From Paludibacteraceae bacterium (GTDB taxonomy: Bacteria; Bacteroidota; Bacteroidia; Bacteroidales; Paludibacteraceae), in assembly GCA_018433525.1 (NCBI GenBank), contig JAHDRA010000079.1, forward strand, positions 1 through 32,806: a stretch of 32,806 nt of DNA, read 5' to 3'. The position numbers and the translations under genes were made by a program. How positions within the stretch are numbered: position 1 is the stretch's first letter; the number at the start of each line of letters is the position of its first letter. This document shows positions 9,103 through 18,593 of the stretch, one piece after another. A model generated the notes under the pieces. It saw only the letters and a list, made by a program, of their open reading frames with translations, searched no databases and was not told the DNA's origin.

Positions 9103-10503
9103 CTACATTTCAACTTCTATTATTTTTAATTTTTCCAAATTAAGTCGCACTTTCAGCCATTCATTCATCTGGGACAATAATGCTTTTTTATTGGGAGGTG
9201 TTTCTTCCCATTGGATAAATATAGTGGGAACAGTATCTTGTGTTAAATGATCCAAATTGATAAAAATTGAATTTGAAAAGGCTATTTGTTTTATATCGGG
9301 AAATTGCACCTTCACTTCACGGGCAAGTTGCAACTCATTAACCCCTGAAGTTTGCATCAGTTGCAATTTGTTGTTTAAAGCAGCTATTATTGAATCTTTT
9401 TTTTGAAGTTGGATATCTTTGTCCATCAGTAATTTTTCGATAAATGCAGTTTGAGCACCTAAGTCGAACGTCCCCCCGGTTTGCTTGATAATAAGATTTA
9501 CATCATTCAAACCATACTTGGGAAGTAATTGTTGCATGTATCTGATTTGCTGTTCGGTCAAAGGTTTCCCTATGACAGAAAGTGTAAGAGATTTTTCCTT
9601 TCTTGAATATTTTCTCGAAACGTTGATGATTTCCTTTTCACTAAACAGATCGAGTTGTTGGATATCTTGAATGTAACGATAGGTATGTGAATTGAATCTT
9701 GTTTCGCTAACAACATTCCATGCCAGAAAAAAACTGGGAATAATTGTTAAAATGGAAAATATAATAATAGAACGTTTTACAACTTTTTGTCTTTGTATGT
9801 CGACGAATTGTTTTACTGGAAAATGAAGTAAATGAGTTACCAAAAAAGTAGCTATAGCAATAAAAAAAGAGTTGATAAAGAGAAGATAAAATGCTCCGAA
9901 GAAAAAACGTAGCTGTCCCGAAGCTATCCCATAGCCGGCTGTGCATAAAGGGGGCATAAGAGCAGTAGCAATGGCCACACCTGAAATAACAGTTATTTTC
10001 CCTTCTTTTCGAGAAGCAGCCACAATGCCGGCACATCCGCCAAAAAAAGCAATAAACACATCAAATAAAGTAGGGCGAGTTCGCGCTAAAAGTTCCGATT
10101 GGGCATCAGTGATGGGAGTAATAAGAAAATAAAACGTAGAGGCAACCAATCCTACCAATATCATTATAAGCAAGTTTCGCAATGATAACCTCAGGAGTTC
10201 CGTATCATAAATGCCTATTGACAATCCTACTCCATTGATGGGTCCCATAAGCGGAGAAATGAGCATGGCACCGATAATCACTGCTGTAGAATTAACATTG
10301 AGTCCTACGGAACAGATGATAACAGCAAAAAATAAAATCCAGACATTAGCCCCCTTAAATTCTACATCTTTTTTTATGGAAGCTATGGTAGATTCAATAT
10401 TTGTGTCTTCGTGTAAATTGGTAAGTGTTTTTAAATCAGATATTATTTTTTGAAAAACATCTTTCCATTGAAAACTTTTTTTTTCTTCTGAAGTTTTTTC
10501 CAT
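9103..10503 (-). CDS. DUF389 / TIGR00341-type integral membrane protein
   Basis: 466 residues. A soluble N-terminal stretch of about 50 residues leads into a membrane core rich in small residues: STAVIIGAMLISPLMGPING near 70-90, FIAFFGGCAGIVAASRKEG near 150-168 and GVAIATALMPPLCTAGYG near 175-192. These are the conserved glycine/proline motifs of the DUF389 family. After the last helix (about 245-265) comes a cytoplasmic or periplasmic domain of about 200 residues containing a short coiled-coil-like stretch (MDKDIQLQKKDSIIAALNNK). The function of the family is not established; the pseudo-repeated core suggests transport (inference). It lies 58 bp downstream of the peptidase gene and 46 bp upstream of comB. 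Confidence 0.85.
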   Translation of the reverse strand: MEKTSEEKKSFQWKDVFQKIISDLKTLTNLHEDTNIESTIASIKKDVEFKGANVWILFFAVIICSVGLNVNSTAVIIGAMLISPLMGPINGVGLSIGIYDTELLRLSLRNLLIMILVGLVASTFYFLITPITDAQSELLARTRPTLFDVFIAFFGGCAGIVAASRKEGKITVISGVAIATALMPPLCTAGYGIASGQLRFFFGAFYLLFINSFFIAIATFLVTHLLHFPVKQFVDIQRQKVVKRSIIIFSILTIIPSFFLAWNVVSETRFNSHTYRYIQDIQQLDLFSEKEIINVSRKYSRKEKSLTLSVIGKPLTEQQIRYMQQLLPKYGLNDVNLIIKQTGGTFDLGAQTAFIEKLLMDKDIQLQKKDSIIAALNNKLQLMQTSGVNELQLAREVKVQFPDIKQIAFSNSIFINLDHLTQDTVPTIFIQWEETPPNKKALLSQMNEWLKVRLNLEKLKIIEVEM

Positions 10504-10561
10504 AAATTGTCATCTTTGTAAATATTTGTCGTAGAATAAAAAAGTGAGCTTATCTGAAAAA

Positions 10562-12721
10562 TTAGTATCCCGATATGCTTAATTCATCTATTAATCGCTG
10601 TGCGCCCCCAATTTTGTCCATTACATAAAGCACATACCTGATATCCACACTGATGGTACGTTGCAGCTCTGGTTCAAAAACAATATCGCCACTCATGGCT
10701 TCCCAGTTGCCGTCAAAAGCCAAACCAATTAATTCTCCTTTACCATTGAAAACGGGACTACCCGAATTCCCGCCCGTAATATCGTTATTGCTAATAAAAT
10801 TTACATGCATGTCTTTCGTCTGAGGATCCAGATATTTTCCAAAGTCTTTTTCCAGAATCGACTTTTTCAACTTGTCGGGAACAATAAATTCCGGATCGGT
10901 TGGATTTTCTTTTTCCAAAATTCCTTTGGTTGTGGTGTAATAATGGTAATCCACAGCATCGGCAGGCTGATAACCTCCGATTTTCCCATAAGTCATTCGC
11001 ATGGTAAAGTTGGCATCGGGATAAAGTTTTTTCCCTTGTTCTTCGTACATTTCCCTAAGCCCTGAAAAATAAATACGTTCAGCTTCTTTCACCTTTTCGG
11101 ATGTTTGAGCATAAATGCCCGAACTGATTTGTTCATATGTATTTCTTACTTCGTTGCCAAAAATCAATGCCGGATCGTTGGCAATTTTAATTTTCTTTTT
11201 CTGTAAATTTTTCTTCAATTTATCTGCCGAACTAAAGGCGGAATTTTGGAAAATTGAAGCTGCGTAAAGCGTCGTATTTCCCTTGAATTTTTTTTGAATC
11301 TCCTGATAAAAAGCAGGAAGTGCATCCGCATCTACCGAATTTTTATAAACATCCAACATGGCAGCAAAAACGGCTTGATCAACTTCCTGACGATAATCCT
11401 TGTAAATTTCTTCTATTTCCTTGATCAGCGAATCTTTTGGCAAGTTTTGTGAAATAAGTTGACTTGCTTTCTGGGCAATTCTTGGCAATTCCACACCGTT
11501 CATCAATGATTCACGCAAATAGTTGAGCGCACGAGCATAAGGATACAGCGTAAAATATCCATCTTCCAGCGTTTTCAATACATCTTTGTATTTTTTCTCT
11601 CTTTCCGGATTCGATTTTGTCCATTCCAAAAAAGCAGCTTCCTGTTCCCTTTTTCTCTCCAGAACATTTAATTTCTTAATGGCTTTATTCATGCCGATGC
11701 TGTTTTTCCAATAGTTGGAACTCGAAGCATATTTATTGGCATAAGCAATGTTGATTGCCTCATCCTTCCGCATAAACGAACGCCAAATAGTCTGCTTGAT
11801 GCCTCTGACATCAATGCGTGCCTGATTGGCGGTTTCCATTCTGAATTTCACGCCAAAAGAAGTCAAGTAGCGGCTGGTAGAGCCGGGATTACCCAAAATC
11901 ATGGTAAAATCGTTGGTTTGATAACCTTTGTTGGAAACGGACGCAAAACGTTTCGGAGAATAGGGAACATTGTCTTTTGAATATTCGGCCGGTTTTCCGT
12001 CGGGAGTCGCATAAACGCGGAAAACCGAAAAATCGCCCGTATGACGCGGCCACATCCAATTATCGGTATCACCACCGAAATTTCCAATGGAACTGGGGGG
12101 TGCAAAAGCAAGTCGAACATCTTTAAATTCTTCGTAAACAAGCAGGTAAAACTCATTTCCTGCAAAGAAAGGTTTCACTTCTGCCAGATAATGAGTGTCC
12201 TTTTCCGCTGCTTTACAAATACTGTCGGAAATTTCATAAATTTTTCCGTTTCTCGATTTTTCGGACAAACTATCCGGCAAATGGGAAAGAACTTGATTGG
12301 TTACATCTTCGATTTTAACCAGAAATTTCACACTAAGACCGGGCGTGGGGATTTCATCTTCCAATCGGACGGCGTTAAATCCATCTTTTAAATAATTATG
12401 TTCAACCGAACTGTGCTGTTGAATGGCATCAAAACCGCAGTGATGATTGGTAAAAATCAGTCCCTGAGGTGATACCACAACTCCTGTACAACCATTTCCA
12501 AATACGATAACGGCATCTTTAAGGCTGATATTTTTATCGCTGTAAATATCTTCAGCGCTCAACGAGCAACCCATTCCGTTCATTTTTTGAATATTGAGCT
12601 GCTCAATGTAAGGCAACATCCACATGCCTTCGTCGGCTTTGGCACCTGTAAAAAGAAAAAAGATCGACAAAAAAACGGGTATTCTTTTCTTTTTAACAAA
12701 ATATTTTTCAAAAGCCACCAT
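10562..12721 (-). CDS. dpp7: S46-family serine dipeptidyl-peptidase, DPP7-like
   Basis: 719 residues with a signal peptide (to about residue 29, TGAKA), so exported to the periplasm. It cuts dipeptides from the N-terminus of peptides, which non-sugar-using Bacteroidetes use as carbon and energy sources. The serine-protease triad is visible: H94 in LIFTNHHCGFDAIQ, D230 in WPRHTGDFSVF and S653 in ITGGNSGSPVFNG. The spacings 94/230/653 equal those I recall for Porphyromonas gingivalis DPP7 (89/225/648). The specificity-deciding position 18 residues after the serine is glycine (G671 in LAFDGNWEAMSGD). DPP11, which needs acidic P1 residues, has arginine there. This points to DPP7-type broad or hydrophobic preference (inference from known family rules). 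It has 194 bp of upstream DNA. Confidence 0.93.
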   Translation of the reverse strand: MVAFEKYFVKKKRIPVFLSIFFLFTGAKADEGMWMLPYIEQLNIQKMNGMGCSLSAEDIYSDKNISLKDAVIVFGNGCTGVVVSPQGLIFTNHHCGFDAIQQHSSVEHNYLKDGFNAVRLEDEIPTPGLSVKFLVKIEDVTNQVLSHLPDSLSEKSRNGKIYEISDSICKAAEKDTHYLAEVKPFFAGNEFYLLVYEEFKDVRLAFAPPSSIGNFGGDTDNWMWPRHTGDFSVFRVYATPDGKPAEYSKDNVPYSPKRFASVSNKGYQTNDFTMILGNPGSTSRYLTSFGVKFRMETANQARIDVRGIKQTIWRSFMRKDEAINIAYANKYASSSNYWKNSIGMNKAIKKLNVLERKREQEAAFLEWTKSNPEREKKYKDVLKTLEDGYFTLYPYARALNYLRESLMNGVELPRIAQKASQLISQNLPKDSLIKEIEEIYKDYRQEVDQAVFAAMLDVYKNSVDADALPAFYQEIQKKFKGNTTLYAASIFQNSAFSSADKLKKNLQKKKIKIANDPALIFGNEVRNTYEQISSGIYAQTSEKVKEAERIYFSGLREMYEEQGKKLYPDANFTMRMTYGKIGGYQPADAVDYHYYTTTKGILEKENPTDPEFIVPDKLKKSILEKDFGKYLDPQTKDMHVNFISNNDITGGNSGSPVFNGKGELIGLAFDGNWEAMSGDIVFEPELQRTISVDIRYVLYVMDKIGGAQRLIDELSISGY

Positions 12722-12915
12722 AACTTGTATTAATTTTTGATCTGATATAACTTCATTAAACCGTAAATATGTTTTTTACCGGGAACTGAACCATTTTTCT
12801 GTGCTTCGATTTTAAAAAATTATCAGTAAAAAATTTTTGCTTGATACATTTGTTTAAATTGATTTCTCAAACAAAATTTTTTTAGAAAAAGAAACGACCA
12901 TCTTCTATAGAAAAT

Positions 12916-13932
12916 TTATTCGACAATGGTTGTCCAGCCATAAATATCGGGTTCTTCGCCATACTGAATGGCACGAATTTTTTTGTATAATTTTTCGCAA
13001 ATAACGCCCGGTTTACCATCCGGCGAAAAAACGTAGGATTTATTTTCGTCCAAATCGTCGATTCGTTGAATAGGGCTGATAACGGCTGCCGTACCACATG
13101 CTCCGGCTTCTTCAAAAGTGCTGAGCTCTTCAATGGGTACGGGACGCTGTTCCACTTTCATGCCCATGTCTCTGGCCAATGTCATTAAACTTTTATTGGT
13201 GATGGAAGGCAGCACGGAAGTCGATTTTGGCGTTACATAAGTATTGTTTTTAATTCCGAAAAAGTTGGCAGCGCCGCATTCGTCAATATATTTTTTCTCT
13301 TTGGCATCCAGATAGAAAACTGCCGAATAACCTAAAGAATGAGCTTTTTCGTCGGCAGCCAGCCCTGCTGCATAATTTCCTCCCACTTTATAAATTCCTG
13401 TTCCCAGCGGAGCTGCGCGATCGAACTCTCTTAAAATGACGTATGGAGTTGTCTGAAAGCCTCCTTTGAAATAGGGTCCTACAGGGGTTACAAATAATAT
13501 AAAAAGATATTCGCGTGAAGGTTTGACGCCAACTTGAGCACTTGTTCCAATCATAAGCGGACGGATATACAACGAAGCTCCTGACTCATAAGGGGGAACA
13601 AATCGTTCATTCAGTTTGACAACTTTAAGAACGGCTTCCTGAAATCTATCAACAGGGAAAGGTTGCATAACAATTCCTTTGCAAGATGATTGCATCCTTT
13701 TGGCATTTTCATCCATGCGAAAAACCCTGATTTTTCCGTCAATGCCTCTAAAAGCTTTCAACCCTTCAAAAACTTCCTGACCGTAATGCAGGCAAGTAGC
13801 TGCCATGTGCAATGTCAGGTATTCATCTTCGTGAACTTCAAATTCTCCCCATTCACCATTTTGATAACTGCAACGAATGTTGTAGTCGGTTTTCACATAA
13901 CCAAATCCAATATTGTTCCAATCCAGTTCCAT
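12916..13932 (-). CDS. ilvE: branched-chain-amino-acid aminotransferase (class IV, type II)
   Basis: 338 residues. PLP enzyme that interconverts leucine, isoleucine and valine with their 2-oxo acids using glutamate. The PLP-binding lysine is K182 in GIYKVGGNYAAG. Other family motifs are HYGQEVFEGLKAFRG (49-63), RPLMIGTSAQVGV (124-136), ECGAANFFGI and AGACGTAAVISPI, the last forming the phosphate cup. The start MELDWNNIGFGYVKTDYN is the usual one for this subgroup. It lies 64 bp downstream of the WbqC-like gene in the same direction, so read-through from that operon is possible, and 194 bp upstream of the peptidase gene. Confidence 0.95.
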   Translation of the reverse strand: MELDWNNIGFGYVKTDYNIRCSYQNGEWGEFEVHEDEYLTLHMAATCLHYGQEVFEGLKAFRGIDGKIRVFRMDENAKRMQSSCKGIVMQPFPVDRFQEAVLKVVKLNERFVPPYESGASLYIRPLMIGTSAQVGVKPSREYLFILFVTPVGPYFKGGFQTTPYVILREFDRAAPLGTGIYKVGGNYAAGLAADEKAHSLGYSAVFYLDAKEKKYIDECGAANFFGIKNNTYVTPKSTSVLPSITNKSLMTLARDMGMKVEQRPVPIEELSTFEEAGACGTAAVISPIQRIDDLDENKSYVFSPDGKPGVICEKLYKKIRAIQYGEEPDIYGWTTIVE

Positions 13933-13996
13933 ATTTATATGTTTTAATTTTTTGAAAAATCCACAAAATCAGTTTCTTCTTTCTCATTAAAAATTT

Positions 13997-14605
13997 TTAT
14001 TCTGCTTTTCCCAAAAGCCATAACAGACTTTCATTTCCCATGTTGAATAGCAAGTCAATGATACTCAGTCCCGAAATAAATCCGAATTTATTTTCGAACA
14101 CCTGATAGTATGAAGGAATTTTTAGAAAGGGCTGTTTCTTGGGATGGAATTGCAAACGCAAATCCAGTATATTTTCTTCAATTTTATCAATAAACTTGTC
14201 CGTAAATTCCAACTTGGGATAAATTTCCAGCAATTCGAAAATTTTGTTCTGAATTTCCATGTTGAAGTCCCACAAAAATAACCAATTTTTTTCATAAAAT
14301 GGGCGAAAATCATCCAAATAATATTCAAAGAACGGACTGGAAAGGTAAGCAGAAGAAATTGCTTTCCAATGTTGACGTTGCCAATCATTGTGTCCCGAAA
14401 TCCGAATATCGCGAACAGTAGCTTTGTTATTTGCGGTTTTTTCAACCGGAATAATCAGATCCAACACTCCATTTGCTCCGGCAATTCTGCATCGGTTTCG
14501 ATAGGTTTGTTTCTGATAATATTCATGTTGTTCGATCACAGCCGATCGGGCATTTGTCAAAGTCATAAAATAATCTATCGGAGACAGATAAGACATAGAA
14601 AGCAT
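13997..14605 (-). CDS. WbqC-family protein
   Basis: 202 residues from the chosen start MLSMSYLSPIDYF. The WbqC family begins with exactly this kind of segment, followed by VIEQHEYYQKQTYRNRCRIAG and LDLIIPVEK, then SGHNDWQRQHWKAISSAYLSSPFFEYY. The start at 14605 has a purine-rich GAGGAGA 6 nt upstream; longer in-frame starts at 14710 and 14746 overlap lepB and add residues outside the family. WbqC-like proteins are found in O-antigen or glycopeptidolipid clusters and next to signal peptidase genes in Bacteroidales, but their reaction is not established. It sits 91 bp behind lepB in the dapB-lepB-wbqC order common in this lineage. Confidence 0.85.
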   Translation of the reverse strand: MLSMSYLSPIDYFMTLTNARSAVIEQHEYYQKQTYRNRCRIAGANGVLDLIIPVEKTANNKATVRDIRISGHNDWQRQHWKAISSAYLSSPFFEYYLDDFRPFYEKNWLFLWDFNMEIQNKIFELLEIYPKLEFTDKFIDKIEENILDLRLQFHPKKQPFLKIPSYYQVFENKFGFISGLSIIDLLFNMGNESLLWLLGKAE

Positions 14606-14696
14606 CACTTTCTCCTCTCGAATTGCAGAGATAAAGTCGTGTAATTCCGAAGAGAAAATTTCTCGAATTTTTGCTGACGATAATATATTTTCCGTT

Positions 14697-16097
14697 TTAT
14701 CTTCGAGCATCCTTGAAAAATCTGTTCCACCTGATTTTTCCACCAAACAACGATTTGTCCTTATCCAATGACAACCAAACTACTACCGGCCGTCCCACGA
14801 TGTGGTCTTCAGGAACAAATCCCCAATAGCGCGAATCAGCCGAATTATGCCGATTGTCGCCCATCATCCAGTAATAATCCATTTTGAAACGATAGGTTTT
14901 CTCTGGTCGATCATTGATATAAAAAATTCCGTTTTTATATTCCAGCTTGTTGTTTTCATAGGTGCGAATCACCCGTTCATAAATGGGATAATTGTAGGCA
15001 TTCAATTCCAGTACTGCTCCTTTTTTGGGAATGTAAATGGGTCCGTAATTGTCGCGGGTCCAGTTTTTACCTCCGCCCAATGGGAAAACATCGCCACCAT
15101 ACATTTCCGGTTCAATCACAATTTTAACAACACCCGTAACTCGTTGCAGTTTTTGCAGCATTTCACCCGTCAGCGGAAAATGATAAATAGGGAAACTTGG
15201 ATCCAAACCCAAAGCCATTATTTCCTGTGGGTTTTGAGAAGTGTTTAAAATCAAACGGTCATCCTTGCTTATTCCCAATTTGGTGAGTAATTCATCACTC
15301 AAACGTGTTCCATCGGTTTGTACCAAATAATTGAACTGAACGCCCGGAAATGGTTTTTGCTTTTCTCCGTTGATATAAACCTGATTGCTTTTTATTTGCA
15401 GCCAGTCGCCTGGCAAGCCAATGCAGCGTTTAACGTAATTTTCTCTGCGATCGACAGGTCGATACACGATTTCTCCAAAAATGTCTTTTCTGCTGCGAAC
15501 CACATCGCGTCCGTAGTAGTAGCAAAGTTGGTAATAATCAGGGTTTTGCTGTTTTAGACAAACCGTGTCGCCCGTTGGAAAATTGAAAACTACAATATCG
15601 TTGTGTGCAATGGTATCGAATCCTTTCAGGCGTTTATATTCCCATTGGGGTTTTTCCAGATAGGATTTTGTGTTGATAATCGGAAAAGTATTCTGCACCA
15701 ACGGAAAAGAAAGCGGTGTATTGGGAATTCGCGGCCCATAACTGGCTTTGCTTACAAATAGAAAATCCCCAACCAGCAAAGTTTTTTCGAGCGATGAGGT
15801 AGGAATCTGATAATTCTGAAACAGGTAAATATTAATGAAATATACTGCTACCAAAGCAAATACAATGGCATCAATCCAACTGTAAATAGAACGAAGAGTT
15901 TTGTTCTTTGTTTTTTTCCACCAAGTCCAGGGAATAAATTTGGTGATAAACATGTCGAAAATGACAGGAAGCAGCAACAACCACCAAAAATTACCTACCC
16001 AAGCAATGAATAAAATGTAAATAAGACTCCAAATGGCAGCTTTTATCCATTGTCGACGAGGTTGATGGAAACGGGATGTGTGAGGTTCGGAAGTCAT
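14697..16097 (-). CDS. lepB: signal peptidase I (S26A), large Bacteroidetes form
   Basis: 466 residues. Two N-terminal hydrophobic segments (about 21-50) and a further anchor (about 74-93) precede the catalytic domain. The catalytic serine is S102 in YQIPTSSLEKTLLVGD and the general-base lysine is K223 in NYVKRCIGLPGDW, matching S91 and K146 of the E. coli enzyme. The C-terminal box GDNRHNSADSRYWGFVP is intact. It cleaves signal peptides of exported proteins on the outer face of the inner membrane. The length exceeds the E. coli enzyme because of inserted segments between and after the catalytic motifs, which is usual in Bacteroidetes. It is in line with dapB (100 bp upstream) and followed by the WbqC-like gene. 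Confidence 0.95.
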   Translation of the reverse strand: MTSEPHTSRFHQPRRQWIKAAIWSLIYILFIAWVGNFWWLLLLPVIFDMFITKFIPWTWWKKTKNKTLRSIYSWIDAIVFALVAVYFINIYLFQNYQIPTSSLEKTLLVGDFLFVSKASYGPRIPNTPLSFPLVQNTFPIINTKSYLEKPQWEYKRLKGFDTIAHNDIVVFNFPTGDTVCLKQQNPDYYQLCYYYGRDVVRSRKDIFGEIVYRPVDRRENYVKRCIGLPGDWLQIKSNQVYINGEKQKPFPGVQFNYLVQTDGTRLSDELLTKLGISKDDRLILNTSQNPQEIMALGLDPSFPIYHFPLTGEMLQKLQRVTGVVKIVIEPEMYGGDVFPLGGGKNWTRDNYGPIYIPKKGAVLELNAYNYPIYERVIRTYENNKLEYKNGIFYINDRPEKTYRFKMDYYWMMGDNRHNSADSRYWGFVPEDHIVGRPVVVWLSLDKDKSLFGGKIRWNRFFKDARR

Positions 16098-16197
16098 AAA
16101 TCAAATTGTTAAGTTTTTTGAATTTTTATTGTTTTGTTCAGTTCTGTGAGAAATTATTGAACTTTTTAGCATTCGATTTTCCTAAATGGAGAAAATA

Positions 16198-16914
16198 TTA
16201 AAATTTTAGCAGGTCCTGCATGGTTAACCATCCTTTTTTCCCGACGGCAAATTCTGCAGCCATTACAGCTCCCAGAGCAAAACCATCGCGGGTTTTGGCT
16301 TCATGTTTAAATTCTATGGCATCAAATGAAGCATCGTAGCGAATAATGTGGATACCCGGGACTTCATCTTCACGAATTGATTTTATGGCCAATTCATGGG
16401 GCTGTTTTGCTTCTTCTTTTACCCAACAGGTCTTTCTTTCCAAGTTTTCCAGCATATCTTCGGCCAATGTGATGGCTGTTCCGCTTGGAGCATCCAGCTT
16501 ATGAATATGATGGATTTCCGTTATTTCCACATCGTAATCCGAAAAACGATTCATCAGGGAAGCCAGATATTTGTTTACGGCCATAAAAATATTGACCCCC
16601 AAACTAAAATTTGATGACCAAAAGAATGTGTAGCCTTTTTCTTCCACTTCCTTTTTTAAGGCAGGTAATTCGTTTGTCCAGCCTGTAGTCCCAGATACCA
16701 AAGGAATGCCCGCAGCAAAGGTTTTTCTGTAGTTGCTCAGCGCTACGCCGGGATGAGTGAATTCTATGGCCACATCGGCACTTTTAAATTTATCGGATTC
16801 AAAATCATTCAAATTGTCAATGTCGATGATACAAACAATTTCGTGCCCACGTTCCTTTGCTATTCGTTCAATGGCTTTTCCCATTTTTCCGTAACCAATC
16901 AATGCTAATTTCAT
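16198..16914 (-). CDS. dapB: 4-hydroxy-tetrahydrodipicolinate reductase
   Basis: 238 residues. NAD(P)H-dependent step of the diaminopimelate/lysine pathway, needed for peptidoglycan and lysine. The Rossmann glycine motif is GYGKMGKAIE (7-16), with an acidic residue after the second strand (D31). VSGTTGW (73-79) contacts the cofactor. The catalytic signature HHIHKLDAPSGTA (135-147) provides the histidine (H135) and lysine (K139) equivalent to H159/K163 in E. coli. It is shorter than the E. coli enzyme (273), as is common in this phylum. It lies 64 bp downstream of the CoA-binding protein gene. Confidence 0.95.
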   Translation of the reverse strand: MKLALIGYGKMGKAIERIAKERGHEIVCIIDIDNLNDFESDKFKSADVAIEFTHPGVALSNYRKTFAAGIPLVSGTTGWTNELPALKKEVEEKGYTFFWSSNFSLGVNIFMAVNKYLASLMNRFSDYDVEITEIHHIHKLDAPSGTAITLAEDMLENLERKTCWVKEEAKQPHELAIKSIREDEVPGIHIIRYDASFDAIEFKHEAKTRDGFALGAVMAAEFAVGKKGWLTMQDLLKF

Positions 16915-16978
16915 AAAAAATTGAAATATTTTGTTGAAAAAATGAAGTTTTAAAATCTTGTTGTTTTTTTGATTTTCT

Positions 16979-17338
16979 TCAATATTGTTGTGTGCTCAGC
17001 AATACCAACGTACATGCTTCCTGTGCTTGAATGCCGTTTGCTTCCAGCAGGGCTTCAAATTCAGGATTCTCGGTTCCGGGATTAAATACCACTCTTTTCG
17101 GATGGAGTGATAAGATATAATCGTAATATTCAGGCTGATTTTTTGGACCTACGTACAAAGTTACCGTATCAATGTCGGGATATTGTTTTTTTTCCGTATC
17201 GATGGATTTACCGAAAATTTCGCCGGGTCGAAGTCCGAGCAATTCTATTTCGTGGCCATTTTCGAGCAAACGTTGCGCTGCTTTGTAGGCATAACGTTCA
17301 GGATTGGTGCTGGCACCTATTACTAAAGTTTTTTTCAT
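16979..17338 (-). CDS. small CoA-binding-domain protein (YccU-like)
   Basis: 119 residues with a single Rossmann-like CoA-binding domain: KKTLVIGASTNPERYAYKAAQ at the N-terminus, then a VTLYVGPKNQPEYYDYI segment, FNPGTENPEFEALLEANG and a terminal ACTLVLL. This is the organisation of the small stand-alone CoA-binding proteins such as E. coli YccU; the partner reaction is unknown. I start at the ATG at 17338, whose MKKTLVIGAS fits the family. An in-frame ATG at 17371 would add 11 residues. It lies between aroB (59 bp upstream) and dapB in a tight same-strand run. Confidence 0.85.
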   Translation of the reverse strand: MKKTLVIGASTNPERYAYKAAQRLLENGHEIELLGLRPGEIFGKSIDTEKKQYPDIDTVTLYVGPKNQPEYYDYILSLHPKRVVFNPGTENPEFEALLEANGIQAQEACTLVLLSTQQY

Positions 17339-17397
17339 TGGTTTTTCATTTTTTGTATTTGATGCTAACATTTTTCGTAATGTTGTTTTTAGTCACT

Positions 17398-18450
17398 TTA
17401 CATTTCCTGATAAAAATCCAAACATTCAAAAATTTCTTTTTTTGTAGCAGTTTGATTCAATTCAATTTTCCCCACTTCTGACAATAAAGTGAAGTTGATG
17501 GTATCCGAAACATTCTTCTTGTCATGTGTCATCAGTTCATAAAGTTGTTCGTAATCATCGCAACAAATAGAGATTTTTCCATAATTTTCTTTTGCAAGTG
17601 TAACGAGCTTTAACAAATCTTCTTTCGGAAAGTTCAGTTTCACGTGTGAAAGATATAATTCGCATACAAGTCCGTACATAACGGCATAGCCATGCAAAAC
17701 CGGTTGATGTTGACTGTACGAAAAACTCTCGAAAGCATGACCGAAAGTATGTCCCAAATTTAATGCTTTTCGTAGATTTTGTTCTTTCGGGTCCTTTTCG
17801 ACTATTTGTTCCTTTATTTTTACGCTTTCGGCTACTCTGTGTTTTAAAAGTTCATAATCAATTGTATTTAAATTAAATTTCAGAATATTTTTCCAGTGTT
17901 CACGCGAATCGAGCAGCGAATGTTTTATCATTTCTGCAAAGCCCGAACGCAAATTCTTGTCGTCCAGTGTTCTGAAAAAATCCACGTTTATCAGTACCTT
18001 GTCAGCCGGAGCAAAAACGCCAATTTCGTTTTTCAACCCCATAAAGTTGATACCTGTTTTTCCACCGGTGGCCGCATCTACAGCTCCAAGCAAGGTGGTG
18101 GCAACATTGATGTAGCTGATCCCGCGCTTGAAAGTAGCAGCAGCAAAACCGCCCAAATCGGAAACCATTCCTCCGCCTGCGTTAATCATCAACGAACGGC
18201 GTGTGGCGCCATGTGATGATAAGTAATTCCAAACTTCAATGGCAGTATGGATGTTTTTATTTTCGTCACCACTGGGAATGGTTATAACTTGGCAATTTTT
18301 TAGTTTTTCCGATTGAAGCAGGAGCGGAAGACAGAACTTTTTTGTGTTTTCGTCCACCAACACAAAAATTCCGTCCGGCTTTTGATATTCAATGAATTCA
18401 TTCAACTCGGCAATAAAATTTTCACATATTATGGTTGAAGAAGAGGTCAT
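17398..18450 (-). CDS. aroB: 3-dehydroquinate synthase
   Basis: 350 residues. NAD- and metal-dependent conversion of DAHP to 3-dehydroquinate, step two of the shikimate pathway. Seen motifs: IPSGDENKNIHTAIEVW, the NAD-binding INAGGGMVSDLGGFAAATF, TTLLGAVDAATGGKTGINF, SGFAEMIKHSLL (metal-binding glutamate) and LNLGHTFGHAFE (metal-binding histidine). First gene of the long minus-strand block, with a promoter just upstream; the small CoA-binding gene follows after 59 bp. Confidence 0.96.
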   Translation of the reverse strand: MTSSSTIICENFIAELNEFIEYQKPDGIFVLVDENTKKFCLPLLLQSEKLKNCQVITIPSGDENKNIHTAIEVWNYLSSHGATRRSLMINAGGGMVSDLGGFAAATFKRGISYINVATTLLGAVDAATGGKTGINFMGLKNEIGVFAPADKVLINVDFFRTLDDKNLRSGFAEMIKHSLLDSREHWKNILKFNLNTIDYELLKHRVAESVKIKEQIVEKDPKEQNLRKALNLGHTFGHAFESFSYSQHQPVLHGYAVMYGLVCELYLSHVKLNFPKEDLLKLVTLAKENYGKISICCDDYEQLYELMTHDKKNVSDTINFTLLSEVGKIELNQTATKKEIFECLDFYQEM

Positions 18451-18475
18451 GTGTATGAATTTCTGATTTAAAATA

Positions 18476-18503
18476 CAAAGATACTTTTTTCTTTAAAAAC
18501 AAA
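18476..18503 (-). promoter_or_regulatory. probable promoter of aroB
   Basis: Minus strand TATCTTTG (18476-18483) matches the -7 box exactly. A TTTG (18500-18503) lies 16 bp further upstream, a little closer than usual. The predicted transcript start is about 20 nt before the aroB ATG. Confidence 0.5.
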
Positions 18504-18593
18504 AGCCATAAATCAGAGACAATGTATTTGTTTTAATAACATTATGGAAATAAACAGAGTAAATGTTAAAAATTCTGAACTTATTATAGACAA

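Noticed and set aside
14606..14746. longer N-terminus for the WbqC-like protein
   Set aside because: Frame is open, but the extra residues overlap lepB, do not fit the family, and the ATG at 14605 has its own ribosome site.
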